The translations under genes and the position numbers were made by a program. The notes beneath the pieces were generated by a model. The model was not told the DNA's origin. It saw nothing but the letters and a program-made list of their open reading frames with translations, and did not search any database. Source: Akkermansia sp. (GTDB lineage Bacteria; Verrucomicrobiota; Verrucomicrobiia; Verrucomicrobiales; Akkermansiaceae). From it: DNA of 37,406 nt. Positions within the stretch are counted from its first letter, which is position 1; the number at the start of each line of letters is the position of its first letter. Shown in pieces: positions 8,124 to 16,532 of the stretch. Where the stretch lies: assembly GCA_017399165.1 (NCBI GenBank), contig JAFQEF010000092.1, positions 1-37,406 on the forward strand, in the 5' to 3' direction.

Positions 8124-9071
8124 ATGCGCATTCTGGCTCTGATATCAAGCATCTGTTTCATCGGTATTTTATGCAACTGTCAGCCTACCTATGCAGGCAG
8201 CTCATACCGATACGGCGGGGCCCCCGTCATCCACGGGCAAACCCCGGTTCCGCAGGTGAACAGTTATGGCTACAACGCAGGGCACGGCAGGCTGGTACCG
8301 GCACGCCCGTTGGCGCAACCCCATACCCCTGCCCCCAAAGCACAATGGGCAAAAGCTGTGTGTGTTATGGATCCGCGCACGGGGCGTGTGCTGTTCTCTC
8401 ACAATGCGAATGAACGCCGCCAGGTTGCCAGTACACAAAAAATTGTAACAGCTTTGTGCGTATGCGATGCCGGGGATATGGACCACTTGGTCACCATATC
8501 TGAAGATGACCGCAAGAAGGGCTACTCCACCGGTCTCAGACAAATTAAACCGGGGCAGAAATTCACCCGCCGCTCCATGCTGCAAGCCATGTTGACAGGC
8601 AGTTATAACAATGTTGCATACGCCCTTGCCAGGGATGCTGCCGGCAGTGAAGAGGCCTTTGTTGCACGCATGAATGCCCGCGCCCGCCGCATGAAAATGC
8701 ACAACAGCCACTTTGCTAACCCACACGGCTTGCCGGGGGCCCAGTACTCCACCGCTAAAGATATGGCACTGGCTGCATGCTATGCATACGTCAACCCCAT
8801 TATCCGCGAGTGCGTTGACACCCCCACCTATTTCTTCACTTTGGCAGATGGCTCCCCCCGCCAAATGAACAACACCAACAAGCTGCTCAACAAATATGCC
8901 TGGGTTAATGGCATGAAAACCGGCTACACGGATGCCGCGGGGCATTGCCTCATTTCATCCGGTGCCATGAACGGGCAAGCCGTGGTTGTCGTGGTGCTGG
9001 GGTGCCCCAATCGCAAGACTCTTTGGTCGGAGTCGGAGAAGTATCTCAAATGGGCTATGGGGGTATCATGA
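8124..9071 (+). CDS. D-alanyl-D-alanine carboxypeptidase (DacF/PBP5-like, peptidase S11)
   Basis: This low-molecular-weight penicillin-binding protein trims the terminal D-Ala from peptidoglycan stem peptides in the periplasm. All three active-site motifs are visible, numbered from the ATG at 8124: S103-T-Q-K106 (SxxK), S160-Y-N (SxN) and K265-T-G (KTG). A hydrophobic N-terminal signal ends near QPTYAG. It is followed by a Pro/Gly/Tyr-rich linker of about 50 residues before the catalytic domain. The 315-residue length and lack of an evident C-terminal amphipathic anchor point to a DacF/S11 core enzyme without the extra PBP5 tail. I chose 8124 because the -10 box covers the ATG at 8115. A strong terminator follows. 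Confidence 0.9.
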   Translation: MRILALISSICFIGILCNCQPTYAGSSYRYGGAPVIHGQTPVPQVNSYGYNAGHGRLVPARPLAQPHTPAPKAQWAKAVCVMDPRTGRVLFSHNANERRQVASTQKIVTALCVCDAGDMDHLVTISEDDRKKGYSTGLRQIKPGQKFTRRSMLQAMLTGSYNNVAYALARDAAGSEEAFVARMNARARRMKMHNSHFANPHGLPGAQYSTAKDMALAACYAYVNPIIRECVDTPTYFFTLADGSPRQMNNTNKLLNKYAWVNGMKTGYTDAAGHCLISSGAMNGQAVVVVVLGCPNRKTLWSESEKYLKWAMGVS

Positions 9072-9100
9072 TGTGCTCTTACCGCTTTTTCTCCCCATAT

Positions 9101-9124
9101 AGCGTGCTTAACGGCACGCTTTTT
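9101..9124 (+). terminator. Rho-independent terminator after the D,D-carboxypeptidase gene
   Basis: A perfect 7-bp stem AGCGTGC (9101-9107) / GCACGCT (9114-9120) with a TTAACG loop is followed by TTTTAATT. Confidence 0.85.
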
Positions 9125-9156
9125 AATTAAACTCGGCACTCTGACGCTCTTTTAAC

Positions 9157-9185
9157 TTGCAATACGTGCGCTTTGGATTTAACAT
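9157..9185 (+). promoter_or_regulatory. Possible promoter of the envelope cluster
   Basis: TTGCAA (9157-9162), a 17-bp spacer and TAACAT (9180-9185). This is a moderate match and would give a leader of about 40 nt to the ATG at 9234. No better candidate is visible between the terminator and the gene. Confidence 0.35.
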
Positions 9186-9233
9186 ATAAGGCGAGCAAGT
9201 TGATAACGGTTTTCGGCAGCCCCCACCGTATTC

Positions 9234-10073
9234 ATGGCAACCGGACAAAACAGAAAACGAAACAGTAAGAGACGGCGCACGGATTTTCGGACGCTGTGGG
9301 GAGGGCTTTTTCGCCGTAATGAGGTACAGGGCGATGATGTAACCCATGGTACCCTGTATGATACAGAGGGGGAAGATGCCGAGGATAACGGGGAGCGAGC
9401 CGTATCTCGCCTCAGACGAATATGGGCGCACATTGGCGTATGGAAGCTGATTGCAGCCATCGCTTTTCTTCTTTTTATATGCCCGCTTACCTGTGTTACC
9501 GTCAGGATGTGGCAACCTCAGGATATCAGTGACATAGAGGGTTATAATGACAATATCCCCTCCCGCAATTTGACACGGCTTATCTGCAATAAAACGGCGG
9601 CCGGGGAGCCTATCATCATTCGAGAGGACGATGTTAACCGTTATTTGAGAGACACCTGCTGCATCAAGCAAGATGGTTTCTTCTCCATTTTTGCAGAAGC
9701 TCGGGGCATGGCATTCCGTTTTCATGACGGCTATGCAGAGTTCATTATCGAGCGCGCTTTCGGTCCCCTGACCCGCCAAACAACCACAGTAAACATTACG
9801 TGCTACATTGAAACGTTAAACGGGCAACCCGAGCTTAAAGTAGATTTGCACGGGGGGAAACCCGTTTTCGGCTCCGTTCCGCGTGGTGGCAGCATCGGTA
9901 AAGTAGCTATCCCGCAAAGGCATATCGTTATTCTTCAACCGGCACTGGAAAGTCTGCGGGATTGTTACCCGGAGATTCGAGATGCCATTAAACAACACCT
10001 CTACTGCCCGGTCTTCAAAGAGGGGCGTGTAGAACTGCACCCTTATCAATATCAACAAGTAAATACTCATTAA
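9234..10073 (+). CDS. Unknown single-pass membrane protein with periplasmic domain
   Basis: I do not recognise this 279-residue protein. It has a very basic N-terminus (RKRNSKRRR, residues 7-15), an acidic stretch at 35-55 and one hydrophobic helix at about 70-91. A soluble domain of about 185 residues follows and should lie in the periplasm. That domain contains alternating beta-like segments (AEFIIERAFG, TTVNITCYIETL, LKVDLHGGKPV) and an II(I)REDDVNRYL segment. This is reminiscent of lipid- or sterol-binding-like accessory proteins such as the YpmS type, though I cannot assign it. It lies 6 nt upstream of a lipoprotein gene and 420 nt upstream of the LpxL-GT9 fusion, so a role in envelope biogenesis is plausible. 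Confidence 0.75.
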   Translation: MATGQNRKRNSKRRRTDFRTLWGGLFRRNEVQGDDVTHGTLYDTEGEDAEDNGERAVSRLRRIWAHIGVWKLIAAIAFLLFICPLTCVTVRMWQPQDISDIEGYNDNIPSRNLTRLICNKTAAGEPIIIREDDVNRYLRDTCCIKQDGFFSIFAEARGMAFRFHDGYAEFIIERAFGPLTRQTTTVNITCYIETLNGQPELKVDLHGGKPVFGSVPRGGSIGKVAIPQRHIVILQPALESLRDCYPEIRDAIKQHLYCPVFKEGRVELHPYQYQQVNTH

Positions 10074-10079
10074 ATCACC

Positions 10080-10481
10080 ATGAACAAGCGTATCATTACC
10101 CTTGCCGTTGCACTTCTGGGGCTCAGCTCCCTGAGCTCTTGCATTATTTACCAAGGCGTACAAGCCTTTGTAAGAGATGAATACCCCGGCGAACGCCCCG
10201 CTATGGTCATCAAAGACGTTAACGGCAAACCCGCCAGCCAAAAGTGGAGAAGCATCCCCTCCGATTATCTGCCCCCCTCCAGTTTCCTTGACACAAACAA
10301 CATCAGCAAGGGGCCGGACGGTATCCCCTATGGGCTGACCTCTGAGTACAGCAATGTCATCATCTCCCCCTATTATCCGCACCACCACTTGGACTACACC
10401 GGCTGCAAACCCGGAGAAAAAGTGTGGGATCCCTACACCCGCAAGCCTTTCTACATCAAAAGAGCCTACACCTTTAACTAA
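10080..10481 (+). CDS. Small lipoprotein of unknown function
   Basis: This 133-residue protein has a lipoprotein signal: a positively charged MNKR start, a hydrophobic core, and lipobox LSSC with the lipidated cysteine at 21. The mature part is short and rich in Pro, Tyr and Gly, with a PYYPHHHLDY patch near residue 100 and a C-terminal PYTRKPFYIKRAY segment. It resembles short outer-membrane lipoproteins but matches no named family I know. It sits between the membrane protein (6-nt gap) and the acyltransferase-heptosyltransferase fusion (12-nt gap), which implies one operon. Confidence 0.8.
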   Translation: MNKRIITLAVALLGLSSLSSCIIYQGVQAFVRDEYPGERPAMVIKDVNGKPASQKWRSIPSDYLPPSSFLDTNNISKGPDGIPYGLTSEYSNVIISPYYPHHHLDYTGCKPGEKVWDPYTRKPFYIKRAYTFN

Positions 10482-10493
10482 AAACAGCTCGCC

Positions 10494-12392
10494 ATGGCCG
10501 AGGAAGAAAAAAACAAACCCATCAAAACCACCTTTTCTCAAAAGTTGGGAGCATGGGGGTATAAATTGATGTGTGCTGTACTCCGTATCACGCCCATTAA
10601 AGCAGTTGCTCTTTTCGGCAGAGGCATCGGCTATTTGGTGTGGGCCTCCATGCCATCCCGCCGGCGCATTGTTGCACGCAATTTGCGCATTGTCGCTAAC
10701 CCCATGCTGAGGCCCGATAAATTGGGGCCGATGGTGTGCCGCAACATTGTACGCACCAGCATGAACTTGGCATGCTCCCTTAAAACCGGGCTCATGACGG
10801 ATAAGGAGGAAGCCAAATCCATCGGCATTATCGGTGGTGATAGCTTCGTTAATTGTGGTAAGGATGGGCACACGGCCATTTGTTGTGTGCCCCACGCAGG
10901 CAACTGGGAGATTTTGGCACGCATACGCCCCCACTTTAACGAGGTTGAAAACTATGGCTGCATGTACCGCAGACTCAGCAACCCCTTGTTAGAGAAGATT
11001 GTATACAACTTGCGCACCAAGTTCGGCTGCCAAATGTTCAGCAAGGAAGAAGGCTTGCGCGCCGTCTTTAAACTTGCCAGAACAGGTGGGCTGCTCGGGG
11101 TGCTCAGCGACCAATATACTCAAGAGGGTATTTTCCTTCCCTATTTCGGTAAATCTACAGGTGTTACCCCCCTGCCGGCTTTGTTATACAAGCGATGCAA
11201 AGGCAAAGGGCATCTGTTAAGTGTATTTACCCGCAATGTATCTTTAGGCAAATGGGAGGCAGAGCTGGGCAGAATCATAGAGTTGCCCGAGGGATGCGAC
11301 ACCTTGGAAGAGATCACCATGCAGGTGAACCTGGCTTTGGAAAAATGCCAGAACGAGAATATCTTGGACGGATTCTGGATGCACCACCGTTGGAAATGCA
11401 CCAACCGCTTTGCTCCTCAAGATACGCTGCAAAGAGGCCTAATGATTCAATACGGCAAGTTACCATTCCGTATGCTGGTAGAAATGCCGGATTCCTTTGA
11501 TGAAGCCGTTTACGTGATACCGGCTCTGCGCCTGCTTAAAGCGAGCCGCCCGGACGCCCAGATTACCGTGCTTTGTAAAGCCGAGCAAAAGGGATTCTGG
11601 CAAACGCTTACTCCCACCGTTACCCATGTTTGCACAACAGATGAAAAAACAAGCGTGGTACAACAACTGGATGCAGATGAGATTTATAAAGACGGACCCT
11701 TCGACATCCTCATTATGCTTCAGGGCTGCAAAAAGCTGTTTAAGAACTTAAAGAGCCTGATGCCCATGTATGTTGCCGCATTCGACAACAGTGGCATTCG
11801 AAAAGCACGTAGCCGTTATACCTCCACCCACACAGGTGCTCCGCGTAACAGAGCACAGGATTACACGGAAAACATACGTTGGCACCACGCGCTCCAAACA
11901 TTGGAGGCAGACTTAAATAGCCCCGCCACAGGCAACGAGTCCGCCACCGGTACCTTCATTGCACCCTTCTCTACACTGGGTAAGGCTGATAGCTGGGCCG
12001 AGGAAAAATGGGCAGAACTCGTCAAAGAGCTGGGTGGTGCTACCCTGCTCGCCTTGCAGGCAGACGAAGCTGCCGCCAAAGAAATGGCCGCACGTTTGGG
12101 CATTGCCTGCCAAATTTGCACACCCGAAACCGTGCAGCAGTATATGGGACCGCAGACCAAGCTCTACGCCGTGGACGGCTTGCTGCCTCAGCTGGCAGCC
12201 GCTGCGGGTGCAACATGTACCGTTATCATGGCAAGTCGCTTGGCAGAGCGCTACGGCATCTGCATGGGAGAAGGCCACCGCCATATTTGCAACCACATCC
12301 CGTGCCATCCCTGCATGCAGGGTGAGTGCGATATGCCCACGCCCTGCACGGATGCCATCACCGTAAAACAAGTGCTGGGGATTGAGGAATAA
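10494..12392 (+). CDS. Fusion of LpxL-type lipid A acyltransferase and GT9 heptosyltransferase-like domain
   Basis: This 632-residue protein joins two enzymes of lipopolysaccharide assembly. Residues 15-310 match the LpxL/HtrB lipid A lauroyl/myristoyltransferase family: a membrane-anchor helix at about 24-50, the catalytic HxxxxE motif H134-AGNW-E139, an YRRLSNP segment near 158-164, and SDQ at 205-207. Residues from about 325 to the end match glycosyltransferase family 9 (ADP-heptose:LPS heptosyltransferases), with a Rossmann-type N-half, the nucleotide-site segment FSTLGKADSWAEEKW, and the Cys-rich C-terminal motif at 599-618 (HIPCHPC..C..PTPC). I see no frameshift or stop between the halves. 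The protein should act at the cytoplasmic face of the inner membrane. The family calls are good; the exact acyl and sugar donors are unknown. Confidence 0.88.
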   Translation: MAEEEKNKPIKTTFSQKLGAWGYKLMCAVLRITPIKAVALFGRGIGYLVWASMPSRRRIVARNLRIVANPMLRPDKLGPMVCRNIVRTSMNLACSLKTGLMTDKEEAKSIGIIGGDSFVNCGKDGHTAICCVPHAGNWEILARIRPHFNEVENYGCMYRRLSNPLLEKIVYNLRTKFGCQMFSKEEGLRAVFKLARTGGLLGVLSDQYTQEGIFLPYFGKSTGVTPLPALLYKRCKGKGHLLSVFTRNVSLGKWEAELGRIIELPEGCDTLEEITMQVNLALEKCQNENILDGFWMHHRWKCTNRFAPQDTLQRGLMIQYGKLPFRMLVEMPDSFDEAVYVIPALRLLKASRPDAQITVLCKAEQKGFWQTLTPTVTHVCTTDEKTSVVQQLDADEIYKDGPFDILIMLQGCKKLFKNLKSLMPMYVAAFDNSGIRKARSRYTSTHTGAPRNRAQDYTENIRWHHALQTLEADLNSPATGNESATGTFIAPFSTLGKADSWAEEKWAELVKELGGATLLALQADEAAAKEMAARLGIACQICTPETVQQYMGPQTKLYAVDGLLPQLAAAAGATCTVIMASRLAERYGICMGEGHRHICNHIPCHPCMQGECDMPTPCTDAITVKQVLGIEE

Positions 12393-12418
12393 TCCATAAC
12401 CTCTACATCAATTTAAAA

Positions 12419-12446
12419 GCCGCAGTCTTTAAAGGCTGCGGTTTTA
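12419..12446 (+). terminator. Terminator after the LpxL-GT9 gene
   Basis: The stem CCGCAG (12420-12425) / CTGCGG (12436-12441) is followed by TTTTATT. The inner TTTAAA can extend pairing weakly. Confidence 0.75.
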
Positions 12447-12476
12447 TTGTATACACTGCGCACGGTTACGCCGTTT

Positions 12477-12507
12477 GCATGATAGCTCGGCCCCCCTGCC
12501 GGGGGCT
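12477..12507. repeat. CATGATAG-type GC hairpin (single copy)
   Basis: GCATGATAGCTCGG is followed by a hairpin with GCCCCC (12490-12495) and GGGGGC (12501-12506) arms. The same GCATGATAGCTCG string recurs at 37021, also in front of a GC palindrome. Confidence 0.5.
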
Positions 12508-12514
12508 CAGACGC

Positions 12515-12554
12515 AAAACAGCGGGGCACCGATTCGTCAATCGATACCCCGCTG
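12515..12554 (-). terminator. Terminator of rpsT
   Basis: On the minus strand, CAGCGGGG (12547-12554) pairs with CCCCGCTG (12519-12526) across a 20-nt loop. A TTTT tract follows at 12515-12518. Confidence 0.75.
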
Positions 12555-12578
12555 AAAACGGAAAACCTGAAAAGGAAC

Positions 12579-12842
12579 TCAGGCGATGGTAGCCACAGCC
12601 TTGGCGGCCTTGCTCTTGTAGTTAGCGGCGCGGTTGGCGGGCACTACGCCCTTCTTAGCGGCTTTGTCGATAGCGGAAGCAAATACGTTGTAAGCAGCTA
12701 CAGCGGCCTCCTTGTTGTTACCCGTTACAGCCTCGGCAACTTTCTTGCGGAGGGTGCGAACACGGGACATGACGGAACGGTTGACTGCCGTGCGGGCAAT
12801 CGTCTGGCGAATGCGCTTCTTAGCGGACTGAGTGTGTGCCAT
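12579..12842 (-). CDS. rpsT: 30S ribosomal protein S20
   Basis: S20 is a small, Lys/Arg/Ala-rich three-helix protein that binds 16S rRNA in the 30S subunit. The 87-residue product has the classical start MAHTQSAKKRIRQ and a C-terminal repeat of Ala/Lys (YKSKAAKAVA), with the expected length. It is a single-gene transcript on the minus strand with its own promoter and terminator. The leader is about 33 nt and has no Shine-Dalgarno sequence. Confidence 0.97.
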   Translation of the reverse strand: MAHTQSAKKRIRQTIARTAVNRSVMSRVRTLRKKVAEAVTGNNKEAAVAAYNVFASAIDKAAKKGVVPANRAANYKSKAAKAVATIA

Positions 12843-12881
12843 AAGTAAAATGAGAATTGGTTTTTCGTTTTGGTGGGGGAG

Positions 12882-12909
12882 AGTTTACATTATTCTGGCG
12901 TAATGTCAA
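12882..12909 (-). promoter_or_regulatory. Promoter of rpsT
   Basis: On the minus strand: consensus TTGACA (12904-12909), a 16-bp spacer and TAAACT (12882-12887). It gives a leader of about 33 nt. Confidence 0.7.
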
Positions 12910-13012
12910 GCCAATTCATGTCAAAAGTTGTAATTTTATTGACATAAACGCGAGTTCTGCCCCATTAAGACAGATAAAAGCACATTTAACCCGTTAGGAA
13001 CATGATTTAGGC

Positions 13013-13041
13013 TTGCACCCTGAAAGAGGGCATGTTAAGAT
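13013..13041 (+). promoter_or_regulatory. Promoter of the lipoprotein-methyltransferase operon
   Basis: TTGCAC (13013-13018), a 17-bp spacer and TAAGAT (13036-13041). The -10 box ends 6 nt before the ATG at 13048, so a normally placed start site would coincide with the start codon. Confidence 0.6.
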
Positions 13042-13047
13042 AGACAC

Positions 13048-13494
13048 ATGAACAGATTGAGTCTGACAGCAATTGCATTATGCAGCACCATGGTACTGGC
13101 ATCCTGCTCCGTATTCTCTCAAAAGAAAACAGAGGACACCCCCGCGCCCAAGGCAGAAGCCAAACAAACAGCTACTATCACCCCCACGGCAGAGCAGCAA
13201 GCTGCCGCAGCCGCCTTGCAAAATGCAAGTGGTGGCATTGTAGCCACCAGCGATACCATGAGCCTGCCCGCTGACCCTGTAACCCAATCTTCCACCCCCA
13301 CTTACCAATCTACCTCAGCCATTCCCGGGCGCAGTGGTTTGCGCATGGGGCACTTTGCCCCGCCGGAGGAAGCCGCCAGCAGCGGTGAAAACGCAGCACC
13401 CGCCCCCAATGCAGCAGAGCTGCGTGGGTTGCGCTCGCCGTCTCTGCCCAAGAATCTTCCGTTGGATGTTAATGGACAAAGCAAAAAGAACTGA
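13048..13494 (+). CDS. Ala/Pro-rich lipoprotein of unknown function
   Basis: This 148-residue protein has a lipoprotein signal peptide with lipobox LASC and the lipidated cysteine at 20. The mature chain is low-complexity, rich in Ala, Pro, Ser, Thr and Gln, with no predicted folded domain and no family I recognise. Such chains are usually flexible tethers in the periplasm or at the outer membrane. It is 6 nt upstream of the RNA methyltransferase gene and probably shares its transcript. Its own promoter predicts a leaderless message. Confidence 0.75.
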   Translation: MNRLSLTAIALCSTMVLASCSVFSQKKTEDTPAPKAEAKQTATITPTAEQQAAAAALQNASGGIVATSDTMSLPADPVTQSSTPTYQSTSAIPGRSGLRMGHFAPPEEAASSGENAAPAPNAAELRGLRSPSLPKNLPLDVNGQSKKN

Positions 13495-13500
13495 TAAGGA

Positions 13501-14736
13501 ATGAGCGCAAACACCACCCCCACCCCGCCGAGGAAGTTTGTACCGGTACCATTTGCTTACCATCAGGAGATAGAGCTTACCATAGAGAACCTCTCCAACC
13601 AAGGAGATGGTGTAGGCCGTATTGATAACTGGGTTGTATTTGTACCCTACACCTTACCGGGTGAGAAGGTGCGCGCCCGCGTGTACCGAAATGACAAAAA
13701 CTGCTCATGCGCAGATTTAGTGGAGGTGTTAGAGCCCTCCCCCGAGCGTGTGGAGCCGCGTTGCTCCGTGTTCGGCTACTGTGGAGGCTGCCAATACCAA
13801 CACCTCAACTATGAGGCTCAGCTTAAATGGAAAACCGAGCAAGTGGCAGATTTGCTGCGCTTGCAAGCCGGGCTTGAGCTACCGGTAAAGCCGGCCATAC
13901 CCTCCCCCGTTACCTACGGTTACCGCAGCAAAATCACCCCGCATTTCCATAAGCCTAAGGATGCCAAGATCGGCAACATCGGGTTCCTGAAAGTAGGCTC
14001 CCGCAGCGAGGTGTGCGATATTAAGCAATGCCCCATTGCCATGGATGAGCTTAACGCCGCCCTGCCCACCGTGCGCAAGAGCGTGCATGCAGCGGCAGCG
14101 CAATACCGCCGAGGCGCTACCATTCTGATGCGAGCCTCGGAGGGCACGGTTATCACCAACAACAACGCTATTTGTACAGAGCATGTAGGGGAGCTCACTT
14201 TCAACTTCTTGGCGGGAGACTTCTTCCAAAACAATCCCTATATTCTGCCCGCCTTTACCGGCTATGTGGCAGAGCAAGCATGCGCAAGCGGCGCTCGCTA
14301 CTTGGTAGACGCCTACTGCGGCAGCGGGCTTTTTGCACTGTCCCTTGCCCACCGCTTTGAAAAGGTATTGGGTGTAGAGGTGAGCGAAACCAGTGCAGAC
14401 TGGGCACGCGCCAATGCCCGCAGCAACGGCATTACCCATGCATCCTTCCTGGCCGCCAGTGCAGAGGCCATCTTTGAGCAGGTGGATTTCCCCGCAGAAG
14501 AAACGGCGGTGGTGATAGACCCGCCCCGCAAAGGCTGCGACTTGGTGTTCCTTAACCAGCTCTTTGCCTTTGGGCCCAAGAGGGTGGTCTATGTATCCTG
14601 CAACCCGGCCACACAAATACGAGACTTGGCAGAGTTTGACAAAGCCGGTTACAAGGTGGTGGAGGTGCAGCCCTTCGACCTCTTCCCCCAAACAAAACAT
14701 TTGGAATGCGTTGCCACGCTCGAGAAACAGTCATGA
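13501..14736 (+). CDS. 23S rRNA/tRNA m5U methyltransferase, TrmA/RlmD family
   Basis: This 411-residue SAM-dependent enzyme methylates C5 of uridine in RNA, most likely U1939 or U747 of 23S rRNA by family precedent. An N-terminal TRAM RNA-binding domain spans about 22-80. Four cysteines expected to bind a [4Fe-4S] cluster are C88, C94, C97 and C177. A Rossmann methyltransferase domain follows, with DAYCGSGLFAL near 280, DPPRKG near 340 and the catalytic loop SCNPATQ near 366. Presence of TRAM argues for RlmD/RlmCD over TrmA. Its stop overlaps the start of the metal-dependent repressor gene as ATGA. Confidence 0.9.
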   Translation: MSANTTPTPPRKFVPVPFAYHQEIELTIENLSNQGDGVGRIDNWVVFVPYTLPGEKVRARVYRNDKNCSCADLVEVLEPSPERVEPRCSVFGYCGGCQYQHLNYEAQLKWKTEQVADLLRLQAGLELPVKPAIPSPVTYGYRSKITPHFHKPKDAKIGNIGFLKVGSRSEVCDIKQCPIAMDELNAALPTVRKSVHAAAAQYRRGATILMRASEGTVITNNNAICTEHVGELTFNFLAGDFFQNNPYILPAFTGYVAEQACASGARYLVDAYCGSGLFALSLAHRFEKVLGVEVSETSADWARANARSNGITHASFLAASAEAIFEQVDFPAEETAVVIDPPRKGCDLVFLNQLFAFGPKRVVYVSCNPATQIRDLAEFDKAGYKVVEVQPFDLFPQTKHLECVATLEKQS

Positions 14737-15152
14737 CCCAACATCACCAACCCATTGAACTCAAGAAACGTCTTGGCCGCAGCGCAGAGGATTACCTGGA
14801 GGCCATAGGCTTGCTGTGCAAAGAGCATGGTGCCGCCCAAGTGAGCGATATTGCTCAAATGCTCGGCGTCAAAAAGCCCAGCGTTACCGCAGCCATGAGG
14901 CGCTTGGCCGAGGCCGGACTCATCGACTACCACCAATATGCCCCCATTCAACTTACGGAGGCGGGTAAGCAATATGCAGAGCACGTTATCGCAGCGCACA
15001 ATACCCTGCACCGTTTCATGACGGAGATTGCCGGCTTGGCGCCGGAGCGTGCGGATGAAGTAGCTTGCCTCATTGAGCATATTCTCACCTATGATGAGAT
15101 TGCAGCCATGGCAACCAAACTGCCACCCGACACAATTTCTGACCATTCCTGA
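14733..15152 (+). CDS. DtxR/MntR-family metal-dependent transcriptional repressor
   Basis: This 139-residue regulator has an N-terminal winged helix (about 15-75, with AAQVSDIAQMLGVKKPSVTAAMRRL as helix-turn-helix, given here as its span only) and a dimerisation/metal domain from about 75. No SH3-like C-terminal domain is present, so it is of the short MntR type. Ligand candidates are mixed. The N-terminal EDYLEAI provides Asp and Glu as in MntR, while the C-terminal ACLIEHI has a Cys at the position where DtxR has Cys and MntR has Glu. It could respond to Mn(II) or Fe(II). The ATG at 14733 is preferred because it forms an ATGA overlap with the methyltransferase stop. The operator is not identified. 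Confidence 0.88.
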   Translation: MTQHHQPIELKKRLGRSAEDYLEAIGLLCKEHGAAQVSDIAQMLGVKKPSVTAAMRRLAEAGLIDYHQYAPIQLTEAGKQYAEHVIAAHNTLHRFMTEIAGLAPERADEVACLIEHILTYDEIAAMATKLPPDTISDHS

Positions 15153-15194
15153 ACAAAATGCCCCTAAGCGGTGTCTAAACCGTAAAACAAAATT

Positions 15195-15833
15195 ATGGAA
15201 CGGCAACAGCTCAGCGTCACACACTCCCTTATCATCATCTGTGTGGTGGTGTATATTGTGGGGCTTTTCAGGCAGATACCCATAGCCCCGGGGGTATACG
15301 AGCCTTTTCTCACACAGCTCGGCTATTTCTCTTGGGAGACATGCTTTGTGCAGGGTGAGCTCTGGCGCATTATTACCTACCAGTTTTTGCATGCCAACAT
15401 AGGGCACCTCGTCTTCAACATGTGGGCACTCTTCTTCTTCGGCCCGCACATTGAATATATTATGGGGCCTAAGCGGTTTTTGGCCTTTTACTTGGTGTGC
15501 GGCGTGGCAGGGGCATTGTTCTCCGCCTTGCTCGGGCACTGGATGTATGGTGCCGTTTGGCCGTTCATCGGCATGGTTGGTGCCAGTGCCTCCATATACG
15601 GGGTAATGATAGCCACCGCCTTTTTGTACCCGGATGCCCGCATCAGCCTGCTGTTTCCGCCCGTTACCCTCACCATGCGCAGCTTTGCGCTCATCATCCT
15701 CGGCATTGCCACCGTTGTCATCTTATCCAGCGGGCACAACGCCGGCGGCGAGGCCGGGCACTTGGGCGGTGCCATCATGGGCCTTATCATCATGATTATA
15801 TGGAAATGGCGTAACCGCCACACAGACTACTGA
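15195..15833 (+). CDS. Rhomboid-family intramembrane serine protease
   Basis: This 212-residue inner-membrane protease would cleave transmembrane helices inside the bilayer. The catalytic dyad is visible as S131 in GASAS and H189 in GEAGHLGG. H71 and N75 in the NIGHLVFNMW block match the oxyanion region of the family. About six hydrophobic helices fit a basic bacterial rhomboid core without an extra cytoplasmic domain. The WR motif of the L1 loop is present (GELWRIITYQFLH). Its stop overlaps the start of the HAD phosphatase gene by one base (TGATG), so the two are coupled. The substrate is unknown. Confidence 0.92.
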   Translation: MERQQLSVTHSLIIICVVVYIVGLFRQIPIAPGVYEPFLTQLGYFSWETCFVQGELWRIITYQFLHANIGHLVFNMWALFFFGPHIEYIMGPKRFLAFYLVCGVAGALFSALLGHWMYGAVWPFIGMVGASASIYGVMIATAFLYPDARISLLFPPVTLTMRSFALIILGIATVVILSSGHNAGGEAGHLGGAIMGLIIMIIWKWRNRHTDY

Positions 15834-16510
15834 TGACAGCTCTGTTTGACATGGATGGCACCCTGTTTGCGGGGGATTCTCAACTACGGTTCTGCCGTTG
15901 GGTGTTGCGCCATCACGGGTGGCGACGGCTGTATTTGGCAGCCGTAACACCCTGTGGGGTATTAAGGGGGCTGCACATCTTTAACACGGAGCTCATGAAA
16001 CGTGCTTTCCTGGCCTACGCTTGGCACATGCCTGCCAAACAACTGGAGCAACACTGCCGTGAGTTCGTGCAACAAGAGATTCTCCCCGCGCTCTATCCCC
16101 CTGTGCTGGAGAAATTACGCGCTCACCAAGCAGCGGGCGATACCACCGTGCTCTGCTCCGCCTCCCCCGACTGGTGGACCCGCCATGTGGGAGCCGCCCT
16201 AGGCTTTACCCACACCATCGGCACCCCCACAGAGCCCTTTGAGAGCGTGCCCTTTATGCCCCGCATCCCCGCCCCGGGCAACAACAAGGGAGCCAACAAA
16301 CTGGTGCGCTTGGCAGAGCTGGGCATCACCCACGCAGATATCGGCTATACCGACAGCGCGGCAGATCTCCCCATGCTCTCTATCTGCGACCGCGCCGTGC
16401 TTGTTAACCCCAAACCCGCATTTGCGACACAAGTGCCCGGGGCAGAGGTGTTAACCCCGCCCAAAAATCTACCCACCGCCTTTGCCCTGCGCTGTGTACT
16501 GGGGCTATAA
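15833..16510 (+). CDS. HAD-IB family phosphatase (SerB-like)
   Basis: This 225-residue cytoplasmic hydrolase has the HAD nucleophile motif DMDGTL (D6 and D8). Motif II lies in SASPDWW, and a late motif with the metal-binding acid is at YTDSAADLPML. The helical cap after motif I fits subfamily IB, which includes phosphoserine phosphatase and PGP-type or lysophosphatidic-acid phosphatases. The substrate cannot be set from sequence. Many short members of this group act on phospholipid head groups or serine phosphate. It is coupled to the rhomboid gene by a one-base overlap. Confidence 0.85.
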   Translation: MTALFDMDGTLFAGDSQLRFCRWVLRHHGWRRLYLAAVTPCGVLRGLHIFNTELMKRAFLAYAWHMPAKQLEQHCREFVQQEILPALYPPVLEKLRAHQAAGDTTVLCSASPDWWTRHVGAALGFTHTIGTPTEPFESVPFMPRIPAPGNNKGANKLVRLAELGITHADIGYTDSAADLPMLSICDRAVLVNPKPAFATQVPGAEVLTPPKNLPTAFALRCVLGL

Positions 16511-16532
16511 GGCAAACAGTTTTTCTAACTCC

